Of a stretch of DNA of 64,000 nucleotides, positions 26,378-35,489 are shown one piece after another. A program made the translations under genes and the position numbers. This stretch comes from Bradyrhizobium sp. JYMT SZCCT0180 (lineage in GTDB: Bacteria; Pseudomonadota; Alphaproteobacteria; Rhizobiales; Xanthobacteraceae): positions 62,001 through 126,000 of the forward strand of contig NZ_JAFCLZ010000004.1 in the NCBI RefSeq assembly GCF_018130165.1, given 5' to 3'. Within the stretch, counting starts at the first letter, position 1. The number at the start of each line of letters is the position of its first letter. The notes beneath the pieces were generated by a model. The model was not told where the DNA came from, did not search any database, and was given only the letters and a program-made list of their open reading frames with translations.

Positions 26378-26870
26378 AAATGATGCGCCGCTGTCCACTT
26401 GGGCTCTCGATCGGGAGATCGTCCTCTCGCGCGTGATCAACGCGCCGCGAGAGCTCGTTTTCTCCGCCTGGACTGATCCGCGTCATCTCCCCCAATGGTT
26501 TGGTCCGGCCGGCTTTAAGGTCGAGACAAAGTCAATGGATATCCGCGTCAACGGCGAATGGCGGTTCGATATGATCGCGCCCGACGGCAAGCGATATACG
26601 AACCGGATGCAGTTCCGGCGCATCGAGAGGCCGCATTTGATCGAGATCGATCATGGCGCCGACAAAGACAACGATCCCGGCATATTCCGCACCACCATCA
26701 CGTTCGATGAGCAGAGCGATGGCAAGACCGTCATCACTTTGCGGCAGTTGCATCCGACGAAGGCTCAGCGCGACGCGGGGATCGGATTCGGCGCGGTCGA
26801 ATTCGGGTATCAGACCCTCGATAAACTGGCGCAGCACGTCGAACGCGATGGCGATCTAGTGCTGGAATAA
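26358..26870 (+). CDS. SRPBCC (AHSA1/START-like) domain protein
   Basis: This 170-residue single-domain protein of the Bet v1-like fold has a hydrophobic ligand cavity. IVLSRVINAPRELVFSAWTD and RHLPQWFGPAGFK at about residues 20-55 are the AHSA1-family start. VNGEWRFDMIAPDGKRYTNR, FRRIERPHLIEIDHG and GKTVITLRQLHPTKAQRDAG follow, and it ends GYQTLDKLAQHVER. GGGAGAAGTCC precedes the ATG, which lies 20 bp before the regulator's stop, so the genes are coupled. Pairs of this kind are common in alphaproteobacteria and usually have no known ligand. The protein probably binds or senses the small molecule to which the repressor responds. This is inference. Confidence 0.88.
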   Translation: MSANASENDAPLSTWALDREIVLSRVINAPRELVFSAWTDPRHLPQWFGPAGFKVETKSMDIRVNGEWRFDMIAPDGKRYTNRMQFRRIERPHLIEIDHGADKDNDPGIFRTTITFDEQSDGKTVITLRQLHPTKAQRDAGIGFGAVEFGYQTLDKLAQHVERDGDLVLE

Positions 26871-26874
26871 ATTT

Positions 26875-26902
26875 CGTCGTCCCGGCGTTCGCCGGGACGA
26901 CG
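26875..26902. repeat. Short palindromic repeat (perfect hairpin)
   Basis: CGTCGTCCCGGCG at 26875-26887 and CGCCGGGACGACG at 26890-26902 form a perfect 13-bp stem around TT. It lies five bases after the SRPBCC stop and 24 bp before the convergent TSUP stop. Extended relatives lie at 41291-41418 and 58066-58190. It probably also terminates both transcripts. Confidence 0.85.
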
Positions 26903-26925
26903 CAGAATTTGGAATCGTGCGGCCG

Positions 26926-27696
26926 TTAGCGCAGCACGCCATCCAGCAGCGGCAGGCCGGCGATCACGGCCATCGCGATCAGTGCGTAGCAGATCGCGCG
27001 GAACAATGACTCGCTGGCGCGGCCGAACAGGGAGGCGCCGAGCCAGACGCCGATGCCGTAGATTGGTCCGACCACCAGCGAAAACTTGATCGCTTCCATC
27101 GTGATCAGCCCGGTCAGGCTGTAGCTGACGACCGAGAACAAATCCGAGGCGCCGAAGAACAGCAGGATGTTCGCCCGTGCGATGTTGGAGGCGATCGGCC
27201 GGCCGAGCCAATAGCCGACGATCGGAGGCCCGCCGGTCTGCGCCAGCCCGCTGCAAAAGCCGGATACGCCGCCGATGCCGACCGAAATACTTGCGTGGTC
27301 CTTGCCCCGGTAGCGCCAGCCGGAAAGCAGCAGCAAGAGCAGCGCAAACACGAAGGCGGAAATGATCCAGCGGGTGGTGACCGGCTCGAGCCGGCTCAGG
27401 AAATAGGTGCCGATGGGAACGCCGATCAGGGCGCCGAACACCATCACCGCGGTTGCCCGGCGATCGGCCTGTTTCCACGCGTTCGGGACCAGCGGCGCGG
27501 CTGCGATGAAGTCGATGATCAGCAGCAGTGCCGCTACCAGCTGCGGCGCCGCCATGCTGCTCGCCAGCGGCATGAAGATCAGCGCGGAGCCGAAACCGGA
27601 AAACCCGCGCGCCAAGCCGGACACGAACGCAATCGCGCAGATCGCGATTGCGGCGGTGAGGCTGACGCTGGCGGGGATCAGGCCTTCGAGGCTCAT
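26926..27696 (-). CDS. TSUP (TauE/SafE) family membrane permease
   Basis: This 256-residue inner-membrane protein has about eight hydrophobic segments. They start with AAIAICAIAFVSGLARGFSG at the N-terminus and include VAALLLIIDFIAAAPLVPNA, ISAFVFALLLLLLSGWRY and SGFCSGLAQTGGPPIVGYWL. It fits the TauE/SafE (TSUP) family, which exports or imports sulfur-containing anions such as sulfite, sulfonates or sulfoacetate. The internal two-fold repeat GFSGFGSAL and GFCSGLAQTGGPP is a hallmark of the family. No sulfur metabolism genes are adjacent, so the substrate is unknown. It faces the SRPBCC gene and has pheT as its upstream same-strand neighbour. Confidence 0.87.
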   Translation of the reverse strand: MSLEGLIPASVSLTAAIAICAIAFVSGLARGFSGFGSALIFMPLASSMAAPQLVAALLLIIDFIAAAPLVPNAWKQADRRATAVMVFGALIGVPIGTYFLSRLEPVTTRWIISAFVFALLLLLLSGWRYRGKDHASISVGIGGVSGFCSGLAQTGGPPIVGYWLGRPIASNIARANILLFFGASDLFSVVSYSLTGLITMEAIKFSLVVGPIYGIGVWLGASLFGRASESLFRAICYALIAMAVIAGLPLLDGVLR

Positions 27697-27755
27697 GTTC
27701 TGTTTCTAGAACGTGTTTTTGGGCGTGATGTCCGAACCGCTCACGCCGTTCGGCA

Positions 27756-30179
27756 TCAAGCGCGCAAGGTGCCGCCGGTCTTCTTGGTCACCTCGGCCAC
27801 GATCTTCGCCGCCACCGCGTCGATCTCCTGGTCGGTGAGCGTCTTTTCGCGCGGCTGGATGGTCACGGCAATCGCGACCGACTTCTTGGCCTCGTCGATG
27901 CCCTTGCCCTCGTAGACGTCGAACACGGTGACAGCAGTGATCAGCTTCTTGTCGATACCCTGCGCGGCGCGCACGATATCGCCCGCCTTGACGGCGCGAT
28001 CGACGATGAAGGCAAAATCGCGCGACACCGGCTGGAACGCGGAAAGTTCCAGCACCGGCTTGGCGCGGGTCGGCTTCTGCTTGGCGTCGGGAACGCGATC
28101 GAGGATCACTTCGAACGCGATCAGCGGCCCGTCGGCGCCGAGCGCCTCCAGCGTGCGCGGATGCAGCTCGCCGAAATAGCCGAGCACGTTTTGCGGACCG
28201 ATCTGGATGGTGCCGGAACGTCCCGGATGCAGCCAGCTCGCACCACCAGGTACGATCTGCAGCGCCTGCATCGGCGCGCCGGCAGCCGCGAGCACCGCGA
28301 ACGCGTCGGCCTTGGCGTCGAGCGCATCGACCTCCGCCGAGCCGGACCAGTGCCGTCCCATGCCCTTTGCCGAGGCAAAGCCGTGGCGCACGCCGGAAGC
28401 CGCGACCAGCTGGTCTTCCGGCTTGTCGCCCTTGAAGACCTGGCCGACCTCGAACAGCGCGACATCGGACGAGCCGCGATTGGCATTGGCCTGCGCGGCG
28501 GCGATCAGGCCGGGCAGCAGGCTCGGGCGCATGTCGGAGAGATCAGATGCGATCGGATTGGCGAGCGCGAGCTCGGCCTGTCCGCCGCTGAACAATTCGG
28601 CCGCAGGTTTTGAAATGAACGACCACGTCACCGCCTCGACCATGCCGCGGGCGGCCAGTGCGCGCTTGGCGCGGCGGGTGCGGAGCTGGATCGTGGTGAG
28701 CACCGGCTTGCGCGGCGCGTCACCGCGCTCGAACGGCGTCATCGGCACCTTGTCGACGCCGACGATGCGCACGATCTCCTCGACGATATCGGCCTTGCCT
28801 CCGATATCCGTACGCCAGGATGGCACAGCGATCTTCACGACCGGACCGCTGCCGGCCACCATGAAGCCGAGATGGCTGAGGATGCGCTTCATCTCGACCA
28901 GCGGCACTTCGATGGCGGCGAGGCGCTTGACCTCGCTGAGCGGGAAGTCGATCACGCGATCTTCGCCGAAGGGGTTGCCGACAACGACGTTCTCCGACGG
29001 CGTGCCGCCGCACAGTTCCATCACCATTTTGGTCGCGAGCTCGAGCCCAGGCACCATGAAGGCCGGATCGACCCCGCGTTCGAAGCGATAGCGCGCGTCC
29101 GAATTGACGCCGAGCTTGCGGCCGGTCTGTGCGATGTTGATCTCGTTCCACAGCGCCGATTCGATCAGCACGTCGGTGGTGTTCTCGTCGCAGCCGGAGG
29201 CTTCGCCGCCCATGATGCCGGCCAGTGACTCCACGCCATGCTCGTCCGCGATCACGCAGATGCCGGGATCGAGCGTGTAGGTGCGGCCGTCGAGCGCCAG
29301 AAGGCTCTCGCCGTCGCGCGCGCGGCGCACGGTGAGATTGCCTGTCACCTTTTTGGCGTCGAACACATGCAGCGGCCGGGCGCGGTCATAGGTCATGAAA
29401 TTGGTGATATCGACCAGCGTGTTGATCGGACGCAGTCCGATCGAGGTCAGGCGCTTCTGCAGCCATTCGGGCGACGGGCCGTTCTTGACGCCGCGCACCA
29501 GCCGCAGCGCAAATCCCGGGCACAGCGTGGCGTCTTCCACCGTCACCGTCACCGGACAGGGGAACTCACCCTTGATCGGGCGGATACCGGGATCCCTGAA
29601 CTTGCCCATGTCGGCGGCGGAAAGATCGCGGGCGATGCCATGCACGCCGGTGCAATCCTGCCGGTTCGGCGTCAGGTTGATCTCGATCATGGGATCGCCG
29701 AGCCCGGCCCATTGCGCGTAGGGCGTACCGACGGGCGCATCGGCCGGCAGCTCCATGATGCCGTCATGGTCTTCGGAAATCTGCAGTTCGGCCGCCGAGC
29801 ACAGCATGCCGCGGCTCTCGACGCCTCTGATGGTGCCGACGCCAAGCGTGATGTTCTTGCCGGGAATGAACGTGCCCGGAGGCGAGAACACGCTGATCAG
29901 GCCGGCGCGCGCGTTCGGCGCGCCGCAGACCACCTGCACCGGTGCGCCCAAGCCTTGTTCGTTTTTTGCGCCGGTATCGACCATGCAAACGCGCAGGCGA
30001 TCCGCATTCGGATGCTGCTCGGCCGAAATCACCCGCGCAATCGAGAACGGCGCCAGCGCCTTCGCTTTGTCCTCGATCTGCTCGACCTCAAGCCCGATCA
30101 TGGTGAGCTTGTCGGCGAGCTTTTCCAGGGGTTCGTCGGTGTCGAGATGTTCCTTCAGCCAGGAGAGCGTGAATTTCAT
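27756..30179 (-). CDS. pheT: Phenylalanyl-tRNA synthetase beta subunit
   Basis: This 807-residue subunit of the alpha2-beta2 enzyme holds the editing and tRNA-binding parts. The OB-fold tRNA-binding domain (about residues 40-150) shows [20 protein letters not shown]. The B3/B4 editing domain includes [20 protein letters not shown] and [20 protein letters not shown]. The B5 domain, catalytic-like core ([20 protein letters not shown]) and the C-terminal FDX-ACB anticodon-binding domain ([35 protein letters not shown]) follow. It overlaps the DUF559 gene by four bases (ATGA), so in this genome it is translated after that gene rather than directly after pheS. That split is unusual; length and domains are normal. 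Confidence 0.98.
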   Translation of the reverse strand: MKFTLSWLKEHLDTDEPLEKLADKLTMIGLEVEQIEDKAKALAPFSIARVISAEQHPNADRLRVCMVDTGAKNEQGLGAPVQVVCGAPNARAGLISVFSPPGTFIPGKNITLGVGTIRGVESRGMLCSAAELQISEDHDGIMELPADAPVGTPYAQWAGLGDPMIEINLTPNRQDCTGVHGIARDLSAADMGKFRDPGIRPIKGEFPCPVTVTVEDATLCPGFALRLVRGVKNGPSPEWLQKRLTSIGLRPINTLVDITNFMTYDRARPLHVFDAKKVTGNLTVRRARDGESLLALDGRTYTLDPGICVIADEHGVESLAGIMGGEASGCDENTTDVLIESALWNEINIAQTGRKLGVNSDARYRFERGVDPAFMVPGLELATKMVMELCGGTPSENVVVGNPFGEDRVIDFPLSEVKRLAAIEVPLVEMKRILSHLGFMVAGSGPVVKIAVPSWRTDIGGKADIVEEIVRIVGVDKVPMTPFERGDAPRKPVLTTIQLRTRRAKRALAARGMVEAVTWSFISKPAAELFSGGQAELALANPIASDLSDMRPSLLPGLIAAAQANANRGSSDVALFEVGQVFKGDKPEDQLVAASGVRHGFASAKGMGRHWSGSAEVDALDAKADAFAVLAAAGAPMQALQIVPGGASWLHPGRSGTIQIGPQNVLGYFGELHPRTLEALGADGPLIAFEVILDRVPDAKQKPTRAKPVLELSAFQPVSRDFAFIVDRAVKAGDIVRAAQGIDKKLITAVTVFDVYEGKGIDEAKKSVAIAVTIQPREKTLTDQEIDAVAAKIVAEVTKKTGGTLRA

Positions 30180-30622
30180 GGCTGCTTTTTCTCCACGCGG
30201 ATGGTCGGCTCCCTCTCCCGCTTTCGGGGGAGGGTTGGGGTGGGGGCTCTCTCCGCGACGGCGGCGGCAATTGTTTCAAGGACGCCTGCGCGATTCGTCA
30301 TGACGTCGAGGTTGCTGAATCGGAGGACCTTGAAGCCTCTCGCTTCGATAACGGCTGAGCGTGCGGCGTCAGCCTGCTCGCCCTTATCCGAATAATGTTG
30401 CCCGCCATCGAGCTCGATAGCTAACCTGGCCGAATGACAGGCGAAGTCGATGATGTAGTTTTTGATCGGCACCTGGCGCCGGAAGCCTGTTCCGTTCAGC
30501 CTGTTATCGCGGAGTTCGGACCAGAGGATTCGTTCAGCGTCGGTGGAATTCTTTCTGAGTTCGCGCGCGTGCGTGCGGAGTTTCTTCGAGACGTTCCAAG
30601 TGGGATTTTCTGGATCAACCAT
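30176..30622 (-). CDS. DUF559 domain protein (Vsr/PD-(D/E)XK endonuclease-like) inserted between pheS and pheT
   Basis: This 148-residue protein has the DUF559 core: [40 protein letters not shown], then [20 protein letters not shown] with the metal-binding Asp and Glu, QHYS, and [15 protein letters not shown]. This is the fold of very-short-patch-repair-type nucleases. The start [10 protein letters not shown] at 30622 is my choice; the open frame runs further but into repeat DNA. The last 25 residues ([18 protein letters not shown]) are encoded by a palindromic repeat whose twin lies at 30752-30805. The gene sits in the pheS-pheT operon and overlaps pheT by four bases. The biological role is unknown. 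Insertion as a small cassette is likely. Confidence 0.9.
   Translation of the reverse strand: MVDPENPTWNVSKKLRTHARELRKNSTDAERILWSELRDNRLNGTGFRRQVPIKNYIIDFACHSARLAIELDGGQHYSDKGEQADAARSAVIEARGFKVLRFSNLDVMTNRAGVLETIAAAVAERAPTPTLPRKREREPTIRVEKKQP
30211..30264. repeat. 54-bp repeat, copy inside the 3' end of the DUF559 gene
   Basis: CCCTCTCCCGCTTTCGGGGG and the bases to 30264 match 30752-30805 in the same orientation with two mismatches in 54. The first 20 bases form a hairpin by themselves. It encodes the C-terminal tail of the DUF559 protein on the minus strand. Confidence 0.88.
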
Positions 30623-30642
30623 AGACACCTCCGGCGTGGAGA

Positions 30643-30684
30643 GACCCCCACCCCAACCCTCCCCCGCAAGCGGGAGAGGGGGTC
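30643..30684. repeat. Inverted copy of the same repeat family, upstream of the DUF559 start
   Basis: ACCCCCACCCCAACCCTCCC and the bases after it end in GCGGGAGAGGGGGT. This is the reverse complement of the repeat at 30211 and 30752 without the coding tail. It lies 21-62 bp upstream of the DUF559 start codon. Confidence 0.85.
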
Positions 30685-30751
30685 TTGACCTGTCGCGCGG
30701 CGCGATTCGTATCACTGAGACGCTCGCTATTTACCCCAAGCGCGGTCCATT

Positions 30752-30805
30752 CCCTCTCCCGCTTGCGGGGGAGGGTTAGGGTGGGGGCTCTCTCCGCGAC
30801 GGCGG
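30752..30805. repeat. 54-bp repeat, copy just downstream of pheS
   Basis: This direct copy of 30211-30264 (52 of 54 identical) begins 12 bp after the pheS stop on the minus strand. Read in that direction, its coding frame would give [18 protein letters not shown], the same tail as the DUF559 protein, with no DUF559 gene in front. It looks like the remnant left of a duplication or excision. Confidence 0.88.
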
Positions 30806-30817
30806 TCCCTATGGGAG

Positions 30818-31900
30818 TCACGTGCTCAATCCTCCCGCCAGCGTCGGGATGTCGAGGGGCTTGAAGCCGTAATGGCTGAGCCAGCGCACGTCGCTGTCGA
30901 ACAGCTGCCTGAGATCGGACATGCCATATTTGAGCATCGCGATGCGATCGATGCCCATGCCCCAGGCGAAGCCCTGATAGACGTCGGGATCGATGCCGCA
31001 GGCGCGCAGCACGTTCGGATGCACCATGCCGCAGCCGAGAATCTCCAGCCAGTCCTCGCCTTCGCCGAACCGGATTTCACCCTTGTCGCGCCGGCACTGG
31101 ATGTCGACCTCGAGCGAGGGCTCGGTGAACGGGAAGAACGACGGCCGGAACCGCATGTTGATGTGATCGACCTCGAAGAACGCCTTGCAGAACTCGTGCA
31201 GGATCCATTTGAGGTGGCCGAGATGCGAGCCCTTGTCGATGACGAGGCCTTCGACCTGGTGGAACTGCGGCGTATGCGTCGCGTCGGAATCGATGCGATA
31301 GGTGCGGCCCGGGCAGACCACGCGGATCGGCGGCTTCTGGTTCAGCATGGTGCGCACCTGCACCGGCGAGGTGTGGGTGCGGAGCAGCATGCGCGAATTG
31401 TCTTCCTTCGGATTGAAGAAGAACGTGTCGTGCATCTCCCGCGCCGGATGGCCTTCGGGGAAATTCAGCTTGGTGAAGTTGTAGTCGTCGGTCTCGATAT
31501 CCGGACCTTCGGCGATCGCAAATCCCATGTCGGCGAAGATCGATGTCAGCTCATCCATCACCTGGCTCAGCGGATGGATGCGGCCCTGCTCGGCCACCGC
31601 GTCGCGCAGCGGCAGCGTGACGTCGATGGTCTCGGAAGCGAGGCGGGCGTCGAGCGCTGCCGATTTGAGGATATCGCGGCGCGCGGTCAGCGCCTGCGTG
31701 ACCTTGTCCTTGGCGACGTTGATCGCGGCGCCCTGGGTCTTGCGTTCGTCCGGCGCCATTTTGCCGAGCGTTGCCAGCAGCGCCGAGATCGATCCCTTCT
31801 TGCCGAGCGCGGCAACGCGCACCGCTTCGAGCGCGGCTTCGTCGGCGGCGCCGGCGATATCGGTGAGGATGGTCTGTTCGAGTGTGGTGAGGTCGGACAC
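30818..31900 (-). CDS. pheS: Phenylalanyl-tRNA synthetase alpha subunit
   Basis: This 360-residue catalytic subunit charges tRNA-Phe. The N-terminal coiled-coil helix pair precedes the class II core, which has motif 1 around [47 protein letters not shown], motif 2 in [20 protein letters not shown], and [19 protein letters not shown] follow, with motif 3 in [15 protein letters not shown] chose the GTG at 31900, which begins [11 protein letters not shown] and has AAAGAGA upstream. An open-frame ATG at 31990 would add residues unlike any PheS. The DUF559 gene and repeats lie between it and pheT. It is divergent from a secreted-protein gene, 146 bp away. Confidence 0.96.
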   Translation of the reverse strand: MSDLTTLEQTILTDIAGAADEAALEAVRVAALGKKGSISALLATLGKMAPDERKTQGAAINVAKDKVTQALTARRDILKSAALDARLASETIDVTLPLRDAVAEQGRIHPLSQVMDELTSIFADMGFAIAEGPDIETDDYNFTKLNFPEGHPAREMHDTFFFNPKEDNSRMLLRTHTSPVQVRTMLNQKPPIRVVCPGRTYRIDSDATHTPQFHQVEGLVIDKGSHLGHLKWILHEFCKAFFEVDHINMRFRPSFFPFTEPSLEVDIQCRRDKGEIRFGEGEDWLEILGCGMVHPNVLRACGIDPDVYQGFAWGMGIDRIAMLKYGMSDLRQLFDSDVRWLSHYGFKPLDIPTLAGGLST

Positions 31901-32046
31901 GGTCAAATCTCTTTCGCAAAAGGCCGCCGGTTGTCGCCGCTCCCGGGCTGAAACGTCAAGCAAAAAGCCCGTAACTGGAGCAGGGGGCATTTGAACCCTT
32001 GATCCCGCACGCTCTACTCACGGGTGAGTTCGAGAAGGAGCAATTG

Positions 32047-32451
32047 ATGCGTTTTGGACCTGGAGTGGCCGTTCTGGCCCTCGTTCTGTCGTTTGCCGCA
32101 CCTGCCGCTGCCGAAGATTGTCCGGCGAAGTCCAGGGACGACGTCGTGACGGCGATGAAGACGGCGAGCTGCAACCGTGCCATGCAAATCGCCTCGGCCT
32201 GCTCAGGCGGGGCTACCGGCGACGTCGGGCTCACCGACGCCGTTGAAGAGAGATGCGAGGGCGACTTCCTCGCCCGCCTCAAGGCGCAGCAGAAAAAGGC
32301 CTATCAGCGCGAAAAGGATGCCTGCGACCGCAAGTTCAGCCACGAAGAGGGAACGATGTATATTTCGTTCGCGGCATTCTGCCGGGCGAAAGTCGCCCAG
32401 CGCTACTCGCAGCGAGCACTGAAAGCCGCGAGCCCTGCACGGGCTCGCTGA
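32047..32451 (+). CDS. Hypothetical secreted cysteine-containing protein
   Basis: This 134-residue protein is not a family I recognise. It begins MRFGPGVAVLALVLSFAAPA, a Sec signal peptide ending at AAAED. The mature part has six cysteines (EDCPAKS, ASCNR, SACSGG, ERCEG, DACDRK, FCRAK), probably making three disulfides in the periplasm. It ends with an Arg/Ala-rich tail. The ATG at 32047 has AAGGAG six bases upstream, which decides it over an in-frame ATG at 31999 without a binding site. It faces rplT and is divergent from pheS. It has no metal-binding motif and no membrane segment beyond the signal. Confidence 0.75.
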   Translation: MRFGPGVAVLALVLSFAAPAAAEDCPAKSRDDVVTAMKTASCNRAMQIASACSGGATGDVGLTDAVEERCEGDFLARLKAQQKKAYQREKDACDRKFSHEEGTMYISFAAFCRAKVAQRYSQRALKAASPARAR

Positions 32452-32489
32452 CGCCTCAAGTCGGGTGCCGTTTCAGGTACCTTGGAACC

Positions 32490-32849
32490 TCAGGCTGCGA
32501 GCGCAGCCTTGGCCTTTTCAGCGATCGCCTGGAACGCCGCCGGCTCGGTGATGGCGAGATCCGACAGCACCTTGCGGTCCACCGTGATGCCCGACTTCGA
32601 GAGGCCGTTGATAAAGACGCTGTAGGTCATGCCGAAGGGGCGGACCGCAGCATTGATGCGCTGGATCCAAAGCGCGCGGAACGTGCGCTTCTTGCGCTTG
32701 CGGTCACGGAAGGCATATTGCCCGGCCTTTTCGACCGCGGCCTTGGCGGCGCGGATGGTGTTCTTGCGGCGGCCGGAAAAGCCCTTGGCGGCCTTGTAGA
32801 CTTTCTTGTGCTTGGCGTGAGAGGTCACACCGCGTTTGACGCGAGACAT
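32490..32849 (-). CDS. rplT: Ribosomal protein L20
   Basis: This 119-residue 50S protein binds 23S rRNA early in assembly and in some bacteria represses its own operon. [60 protein letters not shown] and [20 protein letters not shown] are diagnostic. It follows rpmI by 80 bp on the minus strand, and the pair is normally transcribed after infC. Here infC is 1.8 kb away, beyond two opposite-strand genes, so rpmI-rplT must have its own promoter. Confidence 0.98.
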   Translation of the reverse strand: MSRVKRGVTSHAKHKKVYKAAKGFSGRRKNTIRAAKAAVEKAGQYAFRDRKRKKRTFRALWIQRINAAVRPFGMTYSVFINGLSKSGITVDRKVLSDLAITEPAAFQAIAEKAKAALAA

Positions 32850-32929
32850 GACTGCTATCCTTAAAATCTGAAATCAGGTGACGGATTGCCGCGCGCACGC
32901 GGCCGGCTAAATCGGAAATGCGAGCGCGA

Positions 32930-33130
32930 TCAGGCGTTCGGCAAGAAGTACTTCTTGACGTTGTCGCCGTCGGTCTTGAACAGCACGCGCGTGCCGCGGA
33001 GCTGACGAATCTGCTTCTTCGTCCGCTTGATCATGCCGTGGCGCTTGCCGCGCTGGGCGTGCATCACTTTGCCGGTGGCAGTCACCTTGAAGCGCTTTTT
33101 AGCGCCTGACTTGGTCTTCAGCTTGGGCAT
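32930..33130 (-). CDS. rpmI: Ribosomal protein L35
   Basis: This 66-residue 50S protein reads [20 protein letters not shown] and then [20 protein letters not shown], with the standard ending of the family. It is the first gene of the rpmI-rplT pair. The 265 bp upstream (33131-33395) should contain its promoter and perhaps an L20-binding leader, but no clear sigma-70 boxes or hairpin could be assigned by eye. Confidence 0.97.
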   Translation of the reverse strand: MPKLKTKSGAKKRFKVTATGKVMHAQRGKRHGMIKRTKKQIRQLRGTRVLFKTDGDNVKKYFLPNA

Positions 33131-33395
33131 TTGGCTCTCCTATGGCCACAGGAAAACGCGCCCCGAGGGACGCTTCTGCGGCTTAAAATGCTCGTTAGAG
33201 CGTTGATAGTGCTCAGGTTTTTTCGAAAACGAAACCACCCGCACGGGGTCATCGACACGGCAGCCCTTAATCAGCCGGGCGATGAAGGCTGGGCTTATGG
33301 CAGACCAGACGCATGTTTGCAACGTTGAACCGGTAAACCCTGTGCTGTGACGTAGTCGTTGATGTGATCCCAGTCTCAGCCCTGGCAGGACCAAA

Positions 33396-33815
33396 ATGAC
33401 CAGATTTCATCGTTCCATTTGCCGCCTCCCCGCCTTTTCCCGCTTTTCGACCCTGCGCTGGCTCCCCGTGTTCGCGGCGCTTGCCGTGACCGCGGTGCCC
33501 TCCTCCGCCGACGCGGCCAGGGCCTCAGGCGCCTACAACGGCACCTGGAACGTGGTGTTCGCCACCAAGCGGGGCAATTGCAGTTCCGGCTACAGCGTCC
33601 CGTTCCAAGTGACGGGAACCCGGGTGTCATCGGCAGGCGGCGGCAGGGTCTCCGGCTCGGTCAGCCGTGGCGGCGCGGTTGCCGTCAATGTGTCGGTTGG
33701 CGCATCCAAGGCCAGCGGCGGCGGCCGGCTCGCCGGCACCAGCGGCGCCGGCTCATGGAGCGGCATCATCACCGGCGATCGCTGCAGCGGTACCTGGCAG
33801 GCCACGCGCAGCTGA
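33396..33815 (+). CDS. Hypothetical secreted Gly/Ser-rich protein
   Basis: This 139-residue protein has a signal peptide (to about residue 39, SSADAAR). An unknown domain follows that starts SGAYNGTWNVVFATKRGNCS and ends GIITGDRCSGTWQATRS. The two cysteines (NCSSGY and RCSGTW) and the repeated GTWN/GTWQ blocks suggest a small beta domain closed by a disulfide. The middle is a Gly/Ser/Val stretch with alternating hydrophobic residues, typical of a beta sheet. I recall such small proteins in Bradyrhizobium genomes, but know no function. It is transcribed opposite to rpmI and infC, whose operon it interrupts. A promoter was not assigned. Confidence 0.72.
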   Translation: MTRFHRSICRLPAFSRFSTLRWLPVFAALAVTAVPSSADAARASGAYNGTWNVVFATKRGNCSSGYSVPFQVTGTRVSSAGGGRVSGSVSRGGAVAVNVSVGASKASGGGRLAGTSGAGSWSGIITGDRCSGTWQATRS

Positions 33816-33889
33816 CTTTGCCGTATCCGCCGCATTGGCTGTAGCTTGACGACACGCGCGAACGACGCGGCTCGATCAAGGGACGTCTG

Positions 33890-34879
33890 ATGCTGGGAGT
33901 AGGTATTCTGGGCGCCGGATTTTTCGGCGCCTTTCATGCGCGTGCGATTGCGGCCGTTCCGGATGTCAGCATCGTCGCGGTGTGCGCTGAGGAACTGGCG
34001 CTCGCCGAAGTTTTCGCCGCCGAACATGGCGGCAGGCCATATGGCGATTGGCGCGCAATGCTGGCTGACAAGTCGGTCGACGCCGTCGCGATCACGGCCC
34101 CGCATCATTTGCATTGCGAGCTGGCGGTGGCCGCGCTGCAGGCCGGCAAGCACGTGTTGCTGGAAAAGCCGATGGCGCTGTCGGTGGCCGAATGCAGCCG
34201 CATCATCGCGGCCGCCGAAACCGGCCGGCGCAAATTGATGGTCGGGCAGATCATGCATTTCGTGTGGCCCTGCCTCGTCGCGCGCGAAATCCTGGATCGC
34301 GGTGAACTCGGCAGGCCCGTGACGGGGTCGAGTTTGCTGCAGAAAATCTGGATGGAGCAGAACCGCCGTGGCTGGCACCTCGATCCCTTAACCGGCGGCG
34401 GCATGCTGCTGACCGCCGGGATCCATGCGCTGGACCAGCTCGTCTGGCTGATGAATGGCCGGGTCGGGTCGGTTTCGGCCGCGGTCAGCACGTCGTTTCA
34501 CGATCAAAAAGCCGATGACAGCGCCATGATGCTGCTGCGCTTTACCGACGGCCGGTTCGCCCAGGTGGCCAGCATCGGCTTCCGGGACGGTGGCGGAACT
34601 TTCGACATAGACCTCGTCTGCGAGCGCGGAACGCTGCGCATCGACTTCGATCGCGGGGTTGCCATCGGACAGAATGGAAAGTGGACCGACGTTCCGAACT
34701 CCCATGATCCTGCCTGGATGCAGAACGCCGTCGTCAGGGAATGGCAGGCGATGGCGGCTGCGATCGTTCATGACGCGGATGTGCCTGTTACCGGCGCCTA
34801 CGGCCGGCACATCATTGCGTGCATCGATGCCGCCATGATCTCGGGCCGAGAACGCCGGGATGTGGAAGTCGAGGCGTGA
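33890..34879 (+). CDS. Gfo/Idh/MocA family oxidoreductase
   Basis: This 329-residue NAD(P)-dependent dehydrogenase has an N-terminal Rossmann fold (MLGVGILGAGFFGAFHARAI), then VDAVAITAPHHLHCELAVAA and VLLEKPMALSVAECSRI, with the conserved EKP motif. The C-terminal alpha/beta domain contains GGGMLLTAGIHALDQLVWLM, with the catalytic Asp-His pair region, and DDSAMMLLRFTDGRFAQV. Members oxidise or isomerise sugars, inositols and related polyols. The exact substrate is unknown and no sugar transporter is adjacent. It is on the plus strand, facing infC, and splits infC from rpmI-rplT. A hairpin at 34889-34918 lies between its stop and that of infC. Confidence 0.9.
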   Translation: MLGVGILGAGFFGAFHARAIAAVPDVSIVAVCAEELALAEVFAAEHGGRPYGDWRAMLADKSVDAVAITAPHHLHCELAVAALQAGKHVLLEKPMALSVAECSRIIAAAETGRRKLMVGQIMHFVWPCLVAREILDRGELGRPVTGSSLLQKIWMEQNRRGWHLDPLTGGGMLLTAGIHALDQLVWLMNGRVGSVSAAVSTSFHDQKADDSAMMLLRFTDGRFAQVASIGFRDGGGTFDIDLVCERGTLRIDFDRGVAIGQNGKWTDVPNSHDPAWMQNAVVREWQAMAAAIVHDADVPVTGAYGRHIIACIDAAMISGRERRDVEVEA

Positions 34880-34888
34880 CGCCAATTG

Positions 34889-34918
34889 AAAACGCCCCCG
34901 GATCAATTCCAAGGGCGT
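34889..34918 (-). terminator. Rho-independent terminator of infC (shared with the convergent gene)
   Basis: ACGCCC at 34892-34897 and GGGCGT at 34913-34918 form a stem with an inner GGA/TCC pairing. On the minus strand the stem is followed by TTTTC, as expected for a terminator of infC, 30 bp past its stop codon. On the plus strand it is followed by GTTTC, so it may also weakly end the oxidoreductase transcript. Confidence 0.65.
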
Positions 34919-34949
34919 GTTTCGCTATCGATTGAACGCGTATTGCCGA

Positions 34950-35489
34950 TCAGCGCGGTGCCAGCACCATAACGACCTGGCGGCCCTCGAATCGCGCGTC
35001 CTGCTCGACCTTGGCGAACTCGGCGACGTCGGCCTTGACCTTGTCCAGGAGCTTGGTGCCGATCTCCTGGTGGGCCATTTCGCGGCCGCGGTAACGCAAG
35101 GTGATCTTGACCTTGTCGCCTTCCTCGAAGAACCGCTGCATCGCGCGCATCTTCACGTCGTAATCGTGATCGTCGATCATCGGCCGCAGCTTGATCTCCT
35201 TGATCTCGACGACCTTCTGCTTCTTGCGGGCCTCAGCGGCTTTTTTCTGCGCGGAATATTTGAACTTCCCGTAGTCCATGATCTTGCAAACGGGAGGATT
35301 ATTGTTCGGCGAAATCTCGACAAGATCCATGCCGGCCTCAACGGCCATCTTGACGGCCACCACGGTCTCGACCGTTCCGTGGTTGGTGCCGTTCTGATCG
35401 ATCAGCTGGATCTGCGCGTTGCGGATTTCATCATTGGTGCGCGGCCCGTCTTTGGCTGCAGCGGGCGGGGCTCTGTTGGGACGGCGAAT
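34950..35489 (-). CDS. infC: Translation initiation factor IF-3
   Basis: This 179-residue factor binds the 30S subunit and controls start-codon choice. The N-terminal domain is [20 protein letters not shown] and the linker leads into [20 protein letters not shown]. The C-terminal domain has [37 protein letters not shown] and [18 protein letters not shown]. The best start is an ATT at 35489 (protein start [10 protein letters not shown]) with GGAGA eight bases upstream; there is no better ATG or GTG. An ATT start is the well-known autoregulatory feature of infC. It stands apart from rpmI-rplT, separated by two genes on the other strand. A signal for its own promoter was not clear. Confidence 0.96.
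   Translation of the reverse strand: MRRPNRAPPAAAKDGPRTNDEIRNAQIQLIDQNGTNHGTVETVVAVKMAVEAGMDLVEISPNNNPPVCKIMDYGKFKYSAQKKAAEARKKQKVVEIKEIKLRPMIDDHDYDVKMRAMQRFFEEGDKVKITLRYRGREMAHQEIGTKLLDKVKADVAEFAKVEQDARFEGRQVVMVLAPR

Noticed and set aside
29238..30395. 385-codon plus-strand open frame over pheT and DUF559
   Set aside because: It is antisense to pheT and built partly from repeat DNA; no domain is visible.
31901..31990. Start of pheS at 31990
   Set aside because: The 30 added residues do not match PheS, and the GTG at 31900 has a good binding site.
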